A stretch of DNA of 13,673 nt from Tyzzerella sp. UBA1042 (GCA_002316675.1 DCDZ01000016.1:130548-144220), one strand, 5' to 3'. Numbered from the stretch's first letter, positions 1 through 5,842 are shown. Notes: generated from the letters alone by a model not told the origin. Numbers and translations are program-made.

Positions 1-192
1 GCCGCAATCATCCTCCGGGGGTGTTTTGAAGGAAATAGAAAAAACCTTATTTTCATCCTCCGATTTAATATACAAGAGCCGTGCACCGCTTTTCAAATGC
101 TCCAGCAGATGCGCCTCTCCTCGTATATCCGGCAAATATTCCTTTTCCTTTATCATAAAACCGTGTACAATAGCACCGGGGGTTAATTCCAT
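1..192 (-). CDS. M16C (PreP-like) zinc peptidase, N-terminal fragment
   Basis: Partial gene: the first 64 codons are visible and the rest lies beyond the left edge. The translation starts MELTPGAIVHGFMIKEKEYL and continues with a conserved block containing EHLKSGARLLYI and NKVFSISFKTPPEDD-G. That block is the N-terminus of the M16C/presequence-protease (insulinase-related) family, just before the HILEH zinc-binding motif, which would lie outside the window. Family members are soluble metallopeptidases of about 970 residues that degrade oligopeptides. The start is fixed by an AGGAGGA ribosome binding site at 202-208, about 10 nt upstream of the ATG. The gene diverges from the rubrerythrin gene with a 216-nt intergenic region and is chromosomal, outside the mobile element. 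The family call rests on recognised sequence similarity; the catalytic residues are not visible. Confidence 0.9.
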   Translation of the reverse strand, partial: MELTPGAIVHGFMIKEKEYLPDIRGEAHLLEHLKSGARLLYIKSEDENKVFSISFKTPPEDDCG

Positions 193-302
193 ATTTGTAC
201 TCCTCCTTTGCGTTACTTTTGATTCTTAACCACTGTCCCTTGTGAAAGAAATAGACTTTACTAAAATAGTTTATCACATCCTTCATGGGAAAACTACATA
301 TT

Positions 303-318
303 TAATACGTCTGTATTA
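303..318. promoter_or_regulatory. Short inverted repeat upstream of the rubrerythrin promoter
   Basis: TAATAC-gtct-GTATTA is a perfect 6-bp inverted repeat about 19 bp upstream of the rubrerythrin -35 box and within the divergent intergenic region. It could be an operator for either gene. Only the symmetry is seen; such short AT-rich repeats also arise by chance. Confidence 0.25.
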
Positions 319-336
319 TTAAAATAAAATAATATA

Positions 337-365
337 TTGACAAATTGCTTCTTGTAATTTATAAT
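337..365 (+). promoter_or_regulatory. Sigma-A promoter of the rubrerythrin gene
   Basis: A perfect -35 box TTGACA (337-342) and a perfect -10 box TATAAT (360-365) are separated by 17 bp. The predicted start of transcription near 372 leaves a leader of about 37 nt before the ATG at 409. The match is so good that the promoter should be strong when not repressed. Confidence 0.9.
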
Positions 366-373
366 TATTATTA
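359..373 (+). promoter_or_regulatory. PerR box overlapping the -10 element
   Basis: TTATAATTATTATTA matches the PerR consensus TTATAATNATTATAA at all but one of the 14 specified positions. It covers the -10 box and the likely transcription start, where PerR represses by blocking RNA polymerase. PerR control of reverse rubrerythrins is known in Clostridium acetobutylicum. The assignment here comes from motif and context; perR itself is not in the window. Confidence 0.75.
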
Positions 374-408
374 ATTAGTAAACAATATTAATTTAGGAGG
401 AACTTATT

Positions 409-954
409 ATGAAAAAATTTGTCTGTTCAGTATGTGGTTACGTTCATGTTGGTGATTCTGCGCCAGAGGCTTGTCCTGTTTGTAAGGTTGGCCCAGAAAA
501 ATTTGTAGAGCAGGTTGGAGAGAAAACTTGGGATGCGGAGCATATCGTAGGTGTGGCTCAGGGCGCAAGTGAAGATATTATGATGGATTTAAGAGCAAAC
601 TTTGAGGCTGAGTGCACAGAAGTTGGAATGTATTTGGCTATGGGCAGAGTTGCCCACAGAGAAGGCTATCCCGAAATTGGCTTATACTATGAAAAAGCTG
701 CTTGGGAAGAAGCAGAGCATGCAGCAAAATTTGCCGAATTATTGGGAGAAGTAATCACTGATTCTACCAAGAAAAATTTGGAGATGCGTGTTGATGCTGA
801 AAATGGTGCAACTGCCGGTAAAACAGACCTTGCAAAACGTGCCAAAGCAGCAAACTTAGATGCTATTCATGATACAGTGCATGAAATGGCCAGGGATGAG
901 GCCCGACATGGAAAGGCATTCGAAGGCTTACTTAACAGATACTTCAAAGCATAA
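409..954 (+). CDS. Reverse rubrerythrin (NADH peroxidase component)
   Basis: A 181-residue protein with an N-terminal rubredoxin-like domain (CSVCGY at about 6-11 and CPVC at about 22-25, four cysteines for one iron) followed by a four-helix ferritin-like diiron domain. Diiron motifs are visible: FEAECTE, WEEAEHAAK, and DEARHG near the end (E164, H167). This rubredoxin-first order is the reverse of classical rubrerythrin and is typical of clostridial oxygen/peroxide-induced RevRbr, a cytoplasmic reductase of H2O2 and O2 fed by NADH through rubredoxin oxidoreductase. AGGAGG at 395-400 supports the start. The C-terminus encoded here (RYFKA) comes from the integrated element; the displaced chromosomal tail at 12927 encodes RYFGNK. 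The gene should stay functional because the element restores the whole reading frame and terminator. Confidence 0.93.
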   Translation: MKKFVCSVCGYVHVGDSAPEACPVCKVGPEKFVEQVGEKTWDAEHIVGVAQGASEDIMMDLRANFEAECTEVGMYLAMGRVAHREGYPEIGLYYEKAAWEEAEHAAKFAELLGEVITDSTKKNLEMRVDAENGATAGKTDLAKRAKAANLDAIHDTVHEMARDEARHGKAFEGLLNRYFKA

Positions 955-1011
955 ATTACGATATTTTTTAAACCCTTGACAGTAGGAAATACCCTATTGT
1001 CAAGGGTTTTT
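898..1011 (+). repeat. attL: left copy of the rubrerythrin 3' end and terminator
   Basis: This copy pairs with 12927-13042. It starts with GAGGCCCGACA (codons E164-A-R-H) and includes an identical 21-bp block at 925-945 and an 18-bp identical block in the terminator (973-990). Differences in the coding part before the last residues are synonymous (CAT/CAC, GGA/GGC, GCA/GCT, TTC/TTT, GAA/GAG). That is what is expected if the element carries an orthologous copy of the gene tail. Bases to the right of the crossover belong to the element. Confidence 0.83.
971..1011 (+). terminator. Rubrerythrin terminator, element-supplied copy
   Basis: A hairpin with arms AACCCTTGACAGTAGG and CCTATTGTCAAGGGTT (one internal mismatch) and a short loop, followed by TTTTT. 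It lies 17 nt after the rubrerythrin stop codon. The copy at 13000-13042 has one more C-G pair, a compensated change that supports a functional stem. Confidence 0.9.
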
Positions 1012-1088
1012 CATTACCCATTGGCAATTTACCTATTGACAATATTAGTTTAAACCGTAATCTCAACAAATACTCATTTTGCTTATTA

Positions 1089-1099
1089 AACTGGCATTG
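1089..1099. repeat. AACTGGCATTG, candidate integrase arm site (left)
   Basis: This 11-mer is found in the same orientation inside both ends of the element (1089-1099 and 12830-12840). Related TGGCAAT/TTGCCAT words lie nearby (1021-1027, 1119-1125, 12852-12858). Tyrosine integrases with an N-terminal arm-binding domain bind short repeats at such positions. The repeat is seen; its role is inferred. Confidence 0.3.
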
Positions 1100-1130
1100 A
1101 TATGGCTTTACAAAAATAATTGCCATACAT

Positions 1131-1173
1131 AAAAACAGTAGACTGGCGTTATAATGCCAGTCTACTGTTTTTT
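1131..1173 (-). terminator. Bidirectional terminator after the integrase gene
   Basis: A perfect 16-bp stem (AAAACAGTAGACTGGC, 1132-1147, with its complement at 1156-1171) encloses an 8-nt loop. It ends in a T-run on the minus strand (1131-1135) and also on the plus strand (1168-1173). It lies 9 nt downstream of the integrase stop codon and separates that gene from rubrerythrin transcription. Confidence 0.9.
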
Positions 1174-1181
1174 CTTCAAGG

Positions 1182-2471
1182 TTACTGTATTTCCAGAAGT
1201 TTAAGCCCTTCTTTTAATCTCTCATCCGCGATTTCATTCTTTCCAAAATAGTATTTACTTGTGGTTTCAATCTTTTTATGCCCCATACGCTCCATTAATT
1301 TGGGTATGGGACAGTTTGTAGCAGCCAAGAAACTGGCATGAGTATGGCGTAAGTTATGATATTTAAAGTGTATACTCAATTCATCTTTTATTTTTTTACC
1401 CCAGCTTTTCATACTATCCGGTGTAAGAATTTGACCATTTCTCTGTCTATTTATAAAATCTCCACCCACAAGGTCATCATCCTGTCCTTTTTTCATTCGA
1501 ATTTTGACTACTTCTGTATTCCTGTATGAAGTTCCATAATGAGCTTTGTTCTCCTCTTGTTGTTTTTTATAGGATTGTAAATGAACATATAAAGGCATAG
1601 GGATATCTATTATTCTTTTTGCAGTAGTGGTCTTGCAAGGGCATAGCACCCTGTGAGGACTTTGCATTAACATCTGACGTTGTATGGTTATAGTATGTTT
1701 GTCCCAATCGATATCGCTCCACCTTAACCCAAAACACTCCGATATTCTCACTCCTAAATAGTATCCGATAAGAAATGCCGTATAAAGATTTGTTTCTTTA
1801 ATCCTATATATCATCATCTTAATTTCATCCTTAGTGTAAGTGACAATTTCTTCCTCATCTTCATCTTCCTTGGTTTTTGCTGGCATATCTAATTTGGTAC
1901 CCTTGTCCTCACACATCACGCAATATGTATCTCGACTTATCCACTGCATACGGCGTGCATATCCCCATAAAAGATAAAAGAATTTCAAAAAACCTTCCAC
2001 ATACCCATACGCATAGCTCACTTTAAATTTATTGAATTCTGACCCCTGGTAATATAACTGAATTAAAAAGTTTTTTAGTTCTCCACTACTAATACTTGCT
2101 ATTGGTCTCTCCCCAAAAGCAGGTTTTATATGATTTTTCCATAGACTTCCTTGTTTTGTTAGCGTAGCATCTCTTTTTTCATAAGAGCCATACTTTACGT
2201 AATGTTCATATACTTCTTCAAGCGTAATCTTTGTATTTTCATCATTAATAGACTGTGCCATATTGTCTTCTTTAGTATTAGTTTGTATTTCAGATACAAA
2301 ATCTATACGTGCTTGCTTTGCCTCTGTCTTAGTATAAAACCCTTTGCGCCTAAAATCTTTGCCATTCCTTACCGCCCTAAATCCCCACGTTTTAGATGCC
2401 TTATCATAGAAAGTGCCATCACCTGCGCCACCCTTATTTTTAGGCTTTTCAACTTTATTCTTTACAGCCAT
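1182..2471 (-). CDS. Tyrosine integrase (site-specific recombinase)
   Basis: A 429-residue phage/ICE-type integrase. The N-terminal part (about 18-60, GTFYDKASKTWGFRAVRNGK) looks like the three-stranded arm-binding domain. A SAM-like core-binding domain follows (about 83-190), then an acidic linker (KEDEDEEE, 201-208) and the catalytic domain. Catalytic residues are visible: R242 in GVRISE, K285 as the probable hairpin lysine, H372 and R375 in HNLRH, H398 in GH, and the nucleophile Y408 (Y407 is adjacent) near the C-terminus. All motifs are intact, so the enzyme should be active. Its location beside attL at the rubrerythrin 3' end makes it the enzyme that inserted and can excise the element. 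AAGGGG at 2479-2484 supports the ATG. No excisionase gene is seen next to it. Confidence 0.95.
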   Translation of the reverse strand: MAVKNKVEKPKNKGGAGDGTFYDKASKTWGFRAVRNGKDFRRKGFYTKTEAKQARIDFVSEIQTNTKEDNMAQSINDENTKITLEEVYEHYVKYGSYEKRDATLTKQGSLWKNHIKPAFGERPIASISSGELKNFLIQLYYQGSEFNKFKVSYAYGYVEGFLKFFYLLWGYARRMQWISRDTYCVMCEDKGTKLDMPAKTKEDEDEEEIVTYTKDEIKMMIYRIKETNLYTAFLIGYYLGVRISECFGLRWSDIDWDKHTITIQRQMLMQSPHRVLCPCKTTTAKRIIDIPMPLYVHLQSYKKQQEENKAHYGTSYRNTEVVKIRMKKGQDDDLVGGDFINRQRNGQILTPDSMKSWGKKIKDELSIHFKYHNLRHTHASFLAATNCPIPKLMERMGHKKIETTSKYYFGKNEIADERLKEGLKLLEIQ

Positions 2472-2506
2472 ATATACACCCCTTAAAATTAACTTTAATC
2501 TACAAC

Positions 2507-2536
2507 TCTATACACGAATTTTATCGTGTCATTCAA
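2507..2536 (-). promoter_or_regulatory. Integrase promoter with an operator-like repeat in its spacer
   Basis: On the minus strand a -35 box TTGAAT (2531-2536) and a -10 box TATAGA (2507-2512) are 18 bp apart. The spacer is almost filled by a perfect inverted repeat, ACACGA-attttA-TCGTGT (2512-2529), placed where a bound regulator would control the promoter directly. Promoter and symmetry are seen; the regulator is unknown. The CACGA/TCGTG word also occurs repeatedly around the cargo promoter at 5652-5757. Confidence 0.55.
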
Positions 2537-2714
2537 ACTTTATCTATTCTATTTTAACAATTCTATATAGAACCATCTTATATCTTATTATTTCAACGTT
2601 TTGTTATTATGTATTATTTAAATTTCTTTAGATATATACTACTCGCCTATTATATACAGACACATGTGTAAATTTATGCATCCCTTTTTGAATTTAACTG
2701 CAGTATCTTAATTT

Positions 2715-2735
2715 CATGTTTGCCCATCAAACATG
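2715..2735 (-). terminator. Hairpin downstream of the serine resolvase gene
   Basis: A perfect 8-bp stem, CATGTTTG-cccat-CAAACATG, lies 8 nt past the resolvase stop codon. No clear U-run follows on the minus strand, so it is at best a weak terminator; it may instead be an RNA-stabilising hairpin or a protein-binding palindrome. Confidence 0.4.
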
Positions 2736-2743
2736 ACTAATTT

Positions 2744-3337
2744 TTACATAGTCTTTGTCTTTTCTAGCAAATTACGTTGTTTTGCCCTTTGTAAAGTACT
2801 CTTTGAAATACCCGTCATCTTACTTACTTGGCAATACGAATTACTCTTAAGAAGTTCTAACGCAAGTTCAATTTGTTCCTTAGAAAATTTCGTAGGCCTT
2901 CCTTCTCTATAATTAGGATTTTGCCTTGCTGCAATTCTACCCGCAATAGTTCGCTCTAAAATCATATTACGCTCAAATTCAGCAAACGAGAGTAATACTG
3001 TAAAGATTAGTTTTCCGATTGGCGAATTATCTATAATACCCACATTTAATATATGTATTGTCACTTTTCTATTTAACAAATCTTCAATTATTGCAAGTCC
3101 TTCACGTGCATTCCTACAAAAACGGTCCATTTTACAGACTACAAATGTGTCTCCGTCTACCAACTTCCCTATTAACCTGTTAAAAACACCTCTATCATCA
3201 AAATCCTTAGCAGCAGTAAAAACTTCACTTTCAATTTCTGCCAGAGGATATTTTTCTAAAATTTCTTTTTTCTGCTCTGCCAATGAATTATTATCCTCCT
3301 GGCTTTTGCTAGATACCCGAACATATCCGTAAATCAT
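2744..3337 (-). CDS. Serine resolvase/DNA invertase family recombinase
   Basis: A 197-residue small serine recombinase. The N-terminal catalytic domain begins MIYGYVRVSSKSQ, with R7 and the catalytic S9 in place, followed by the conserved CKMDRFCRNAREG block (R72, R75) and the long E-helix region FAEFERNMILERT. The C-terminus carries a Hin-type helix-turn-helix (GRPTKF then QVSKMTGISKSTLQRAK). Size and motifs match complete resolvases/invertases. A longer start at 3361 is possible, but TGAGGTGA at 3343-3350 sits right before the ATG at 3337, where family members normally begin. Its target site is not identified. A promoter lies at 3418-3446. It may resolve dimers or invert DNA in the element, or may be a passenger. 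Confidence 0.92.
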   Translation of the reverse strand: MIYGYVRVSSKSQEDNNSLAEQKKEILEKYPLAEIESEVFTAAKDFDDRGVFNRLIGKLVDGDTFVVCKMDRFCRNAREGLAIIEDLLNRKVTIHILNVGIIDNSPIGKLIFTVLLSFAEFERNMILERTIAGRIAARQNPNYREGRPTKFSKEQIELALELLKSNSYCQVSKMTGISKSTLQRAKQRNLLEKTKTM

Positions 3338-3350
3338 TTTTATCACCTCA

Positions 3351-3373
3351 ATTTTGAACATATATTTTGAACA
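3351..3373. repeat. Direct repeat in the resolvase leader
   Basis: ATTTTGAACA occurs twice (3351-3360 and 3364-3373), a 13-bp period just upstream of the resolvase ribosome binding site. It may be an autoregulatory site or AT-rich chance similarity. Confidence 0.3.
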
Positions 3374-3417
3374 TTCTCTTCTCCCGAAATCACATATTAA
3401 TCATTCCGTATTCAAAA

Positions 3418-3446
3418 ATTAAAATATTTGACTATCAAGTTAACAA
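3418..3446 (-). promoter_or_regulatory. Probable promoter of the serine resolvase gene
   Basis: On the minus strand TTGTTA (3441-3446) and TTTAAT (3418-3423) are 17 bp apart, about 80 nt upstream of the ATG. The fit is moderate and the region is AT-rich. The rest of 3447-3642 contains no gene; a 12-bp palindrome TTGAAATTTCAA lies at 3483-3494 and a small hairpin (TAATCTT/AAGATTA) at 3617-3635. Confidence 0.4.
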
Positions 3447-3642
3447 ATTACGCATTATTTTTATACGAAATGCTTTTCTATCTTGAAATTTCAATAAAAT
3501 TTTGCGTATATAATTTCTAAATTTCAAAAGCCTATAATTTCAGCTTTTTAAAGTATTTTAGAATAAAGATTTTAAGAAAATACTCATCATATTTTTTATT
3601 TATAGCCTTATAATGATAATCTTTATTTAAGATTAATTTTTT

Positions 3643-4185
3643 CTAAATATTTTTATCTTTTAGAATGCGATAGTAGGTGCTACGACTGATACCACATAAA
3701 TCAATAATTTCATTTGCTGAAAATCCAGCAGTCTTTAATTTCCTTACTCTGTTTTTTGCTTCTTTATTAGGCTTACGCCCCATACGGCCATCCGCTTTTG
3801 CTCTTTCAATACCAAGTTTTCTTTTTTTCTCTGCTAATGTATCAAATATGGAAAGGGCATCTGATAATACATGGAAGTCTTTTGCATACTCATAGTAATC
3901 TTCTTTGAGAGAAACCACGTGAACTCCATATTCACCAAATTGTTTAAGAACGCTGACTACTTCTGCTGGAGTATCACCCAAATCTATTAAACTGCGTACA
4001 ATTACGGTATCCTCTCCAGCAACGGTGTTCAGCAAACTAATTAGCTCAGGTCGTGCAACATCACCCATAGCATCTATGTAAAACTTATCTTCAGGTAAAT
4101 CACAATCGCGTATCAGCTTAAAGAGGGGCTGATTATTTACTTCATATAACAAACTTCTATTTTCAAGGACATATGCATACAACAA
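3643..4185 (-). CDS. Serine-recombinase-like protein lacking catalytic residues
   Basis: A protein of 181 residues when started at the TTG at 4185. The overall plan matches a small serine recombinase: LYAYV at the N-terminus, a RPEL-like helix (ARPELISLL), a GEDTVIV strand, a GVHVVSLKEDYYEY segment, a helix ending IERAKADGRMGRKPNKE, and a clear C-terminal helix-turn-helix (GFSANEIIDLCGISRSTYYRIL). The active site is gone. Where active enzymes have Y-x-Y-V-R-V-S, this one has Y-A-Y-V-L-E-N, losing the arginine and the catalytic serine; the DRxxR block is replaced by SLIDLGDT, losing both arginines. The frame is intact and the ribosome binding site is strong, so it is probably expressed. It may bind DNA as a regulator or as a partner of the active resolvase (inference). 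A longer TTG start at 4242 is less likely. Confidence 0.8.
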   Translation of the reverse strand: MLYAYVLENRSLLYEVNNQPLFKLIRDCDLPEDKFYIDAMGDVARPELISLLNTVAGEDTVIVRSLIDLGDTPAEVVSVLKQFGEYGVHVVSLKEDYYEYAKDFHVLSDALSIFDTLAEKKRKLGIERAKADGRMGRKPNKEAKNRVRKLKTAGFSANEIIDLCGISRSTYYRILKDKNI

Positions 4186-4191
4186 GCAAGA

Positions 4192-4199
4192 CACCTCCC
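4192..4199 (-). promoter_or_regulatory. Ribosome binding site that sets the start of the resolvase-like gene
   Basis: GGGAGGTG on the minus strand lies 6 nt before TTG at 4185 and 9 nt before a second TTG at 4182. The open frame extends upstream to 4242, but nothing resembling a ribosome binding site precedes that start, and homologues begin at this Y-A-Y-V segment. Confidence 0.7.
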
Positions 4200-4334
4200 A
4201 TTCTTTACAACTAATACGTACTTTTTTATAAATATTGTCCAATGTTTTTATAAATCATGTATCGCCAAATCGTCTCACAAAATCCGAAATAAATGATATC
4301 CCAATAACTCTGGACATATGACAAATATCAGAAC

Positions 4335-4458
4335 CCGACACCTTATCAATTATTTTTTTAAATTTATCTTTTTGGGTCAACCTGATTCTATAAATATATA
4401 TTTTTTTCTAGGTGTGATGATTTTGGATCCAAAATCATCACACTATTTACCGACACCT
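4335..4458. repeat. CCGACACCT direct repeats around a palindrome
   Basis: CCGACACCT occurs at 4335-4343 and 4450-4458; the related inverted word AGGTGT occurs at 4410-4415. The second copy also forms part of GACAC-N8-GTGTC (4452-4469). These repeats surround the 32-bp palindrome and could form a recombinase or regulator binding region. No function is shown. Confidence 0.4.
4412..4443. repeat. 32-bp perfect palindrome
   Basis: The half-site GTGTGATGATTTTGGA is followed immediately by its exact complement, centred on GGATCC, with no loop. On neither strand is it followed by a T-run (the minus strand continues CTAGAAAAAAA), so it does not look like an intrinsic terminator. It lies between the cargo operon and the catalytically dead recombinase gene and may be a dimeric protein-binding or recombination site. 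Confidence 0.9.
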
Positions 4459-4475
4459 AAGTCTGTGTCATATTA

Positions 4476-4982
4476 TTAAAAATTTGATAAAATATCTTTT
4501 TCTATCAAATAACTAATGTCACAATATCCTCCCTGCATAATTGTAATGTAGTCACTGATAAAATGTTCAAAAAATTCACTTGCCATTTCATAAGATTCAA
4601 AATCACCTTTATCTTCTGCAAAACGTTCATGCATTTGATAAATAATGCTACTATCAATTACCATACAAAATCCATATAAAAGCTCATTATTCATTTGGTT
4701 AACTATATCCACGACTTCGTCAATAACTACTTTCTTAGCATCTACTATTTCAGCTTCTAATATTAAACGACTTTCAACCTTATCTGCTATTATAGTAAAA
4801 GGAGAAGTGCCAAAACTTTGTGGAACCTCTATTACATAATCCTTCATATTACATGTACTATAAAACCCCTTATTATCTAGTACACGACGAACTGCGGCAA
4901 GTGCTGTTGCTCCTTTAAATTTATAATCATCTGCCATAGCATTTTCGCTAATTGCTATATTTGCATTGTTACTTTTTAACAT
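4476..4982 (-). CDS. Unknown protein, possibly YbjN-like fold
   Basis: A 168-residue soluble protein with no signal peptide or membrane segment, second gene of a two-gene operon. The order of segments (helix VRRVLDNKGFYS, strands DYVIEV and FTIIADK, LILEAEI, helix VVDIVNQMNNELLYG, strand FCMVID-SIIYQ, then a C-terminal helix with an acidic stretch) resembles the YbjN/secretion-chaperone fold. This is an impression from pattern, not a firm family hit. The start is taken at ATG 4982, with AAGGAG at 4992-4997; an ATG at 5000 lacks a ribosome binding site. It overlaps the end of the upstream gene by 14 nt, so the two are probably translationally coupled. Confidence 0.75.
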   Translation of the reverse strand: MLKSNNANIAISENAMADDYKFKGATALAAVRRVLDNKGFYSTCNMKDYVIEVPQSFGTSPFTIIADKVESRLILEAEIVDAKKVVIDEVVDIVNQMNNELLYGFCMVIDSSIIYQMHERFAEDKGDFESYEMASEFFEHFISDYITIMQGGYCDISYLIEKDILSNF

Positions 4983-5505
4983 AATATAATTCTCCTTCAT
5001 CGATAATATTTCTTAATCTTGTTTCTTCATCTATAACTTCTTTAAAGAAATCTTTAATAATTTTATCTCTTTCATCTGCAGGCATAACAAGCGGTATATG
5101 CCTAAAATAGCGGTAGTACAAATAACCTTCTTCGTATATAATTTTATATCCCACCACTTCGCATAGTTTTCTTACAAGTGTACGTGTACCCTTTTTGCTT
5201 GTACATCTATAAATATTTCTTTCATACAATACTGTACAAAAACCACTATTAGCACCTAGTATATCCATAGTCACAGCCGTTGTGAAAGGACTATGGAAGA
5301 ACACATTTGTTCCGTCTACAAAGCCTGTATATACATTACATGTCTTTGGTGTAAACACTTTTTGAATGTATTTATAAATTGCTTGATACACATCAAATTC
5401 ATGTGTGAACAGTGTAATACTATTACTGGTCAATATGTTTCTTAACCATAAACTTGCCCATTGATTTAATATATTGGTTTCCTGAAATTCAAGAGCCTTA
5501 TCCAT
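4969..5505 (-). CDS. Unknown 178-residue cargo protein
   Basis: I do not recognise this family. The protein is soluble, aromatic-rich and mixed alpha/beta. Its N-terminal half is predicted helical (WASLWLRNILTSN, VYQAIYKYIQKVF); the middle has strand-like segments with cysteines (GFCTVLYERNIYRCTSKKGTR); the C-terminus is charged and helical (ADERDKIIKDFFKEVIDEETRLRNII). It begins at ATG 5505 behind a strong AGGAGGTGG site (5511-5519). It is the first gene after a strong promoter and an attenuator-like leader and overlaps the start of the next gene. The arrangement suggests conditional co-expression of the pair. Function unknown. Confidence 0.85.
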   Translation of the reverse strand: MDKALEFQETNILNQWASLWLRNILTSNSITLFTHEFDVYQAIYKYIQKVFTPKTCNVYTGFVDGTNVFFHSPFTTAVTMDILGANSGFCTVLYERNIYRCTSKKGTRTLVRKLCEVVGYKIIYEEGYLYYRYFRHIPLVMPADERDKIIKDFFKEVIDEETRLRNIIDEGELYYVKK

Positions 5506-5532
5506 TATTCCACCTCCTAAAATAAATTTTTA

Positions 5533-5615
5533 GGCATTAAAAAATGCCGCTGCAAAGTGTAACGGCATCAAAAGGTTCTTATATACCCACAATTTATACC
5601 CGATTTACACTTTGC
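5533..5615 (-). promoter_or_regulatory. Attenuator: terminator with competing antiterminator arms
   Basis: In the minus-strand leader RNA, ATGCCG (5563-5568) can pair with CGGCAT (5544-5549) around a 13-nt loop, followed by six U residues (5539-5544): an intrinsic terminator upstream of the cargo ribosome binding site. Two alternatives exclude it. GCAAAGTGTAA (5605-5615) is perfectly complementary to TTACACTTTGC (5552-5562), and across a 2-nt bulge CGG can also take the CCG of the terminator's first arm. GGCATT (5543-5548) can also pair with AATGCC (5533-5538), consuming the second arm and the U-run. The three mutually exclusive pairings are visible; regulation is inferred. Confidence 0.65.
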
Positions 5616-5644
5616 CCATAAATGTGCAATGACCTCATAATCAT
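5594..5644 (-). CDS. Possible leader peptide(s) in the attenuator
   Basis: Two short reading frames cover the antiterminator arm. The shorter (5605-5619) is ATG GGC AAA GTG TAA (M-G-K-V), with a GAGG sequence about 14 nt upstream. The longer (5594-5644) encodes MIMRSLHIYGQSVNRV but has no visible ribosome binding site. A ribosome on either would cover GCAAAGTGTAA and favour the terminator. GCAATGA/TCATTGC just upstream can form a hairpin with the GAGG in its loop. Coding potential is seen; translation is unproven. Confidence 0.35.
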   Translation of the reverse strand: MIMRSLHIYGQSVNRV

Positions 5645-5651
5645 TGCTGAT

Positions 5652-5689
5652 TCGTGCTTTTTCGTGTATAAATCGTGCTTAATATCGTG
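5652..5689. repeat. Four TCGTG repeats in the cargo leader
   Basis: TCGTG occurs at 5652, 5662, 5673 and 5685 (spacings 10, 11 and 12 bp), downstream of the promoter at 5721-5749. The inverted word CACGA lies at 5753-5757, just upstream of that promoter's -35 box. The integrase operator at 2512-2529 is built from the same words. It may be a binding site on DNA or RNA; the meaning is unknown. Confidence 0.45.
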
Positions 5690-5720
5690 GTGTTTTTATT
5701 TGTTTAAAAACTATATTTAT

Positions 5721-5749
5721 ATTTTACCCTGCAGTAAATCTGAAGTCAA
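5721..5749 (-). promoter_or_regulatory. Sigma-A promoter of the cargo operon
   Basis: On the minus strand TTGACT (5744-5749) and TAAAAT (5721-5726) are exactly 17 bp apart. Transcription would start near 5714, giving a leader of about 210 nt before the ATG at 5505. Such a long leader fits regulation by RNA structure. The rest of this 337-nt gene-free stretch is the leader, the attenuator and the terminator of the restriction operon. Confidence 0.8.
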
Positions 5750-5787
5750 TAACCACGAACAGGAAATTTTTCTGAATTAATTTATGC

Positions 5788-5825
5788 AAAAGGGAATTGG
5801 CTGAAATGACAACCAATTCCCTTAA
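5788..5825 (-). terminator. Terminator at the end of the restriction operon
   Basis: An 11-bp stem, AAGGGAATTGG (5790-5800) with CCAATTCCCTT (5813-5823), encloses a 12-nt loop about 20 nt after the HEPN-like gene. The U-run on the minus strand is short; on the plus strand A5 then T7 follows. It is probably the operon end, perhaps acting in both directions. Confidence 0.7.
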
Positions 5826-5842
5826 AAATTTTTTTATCAATC

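Noticed and set aside
26..286. Open frames on both strands in the first 290 bases
   Set aside because: They are out of frame with the M16C peptidase start (minus strand, ATG at 192), which has a strong ribosome binding site and clear family motifs.
4412..4443. Intrinsic terminator of the cargo operon
   Set aside because: No T-run follows the palindrome on either strand; the minus strand continues into an A-run.
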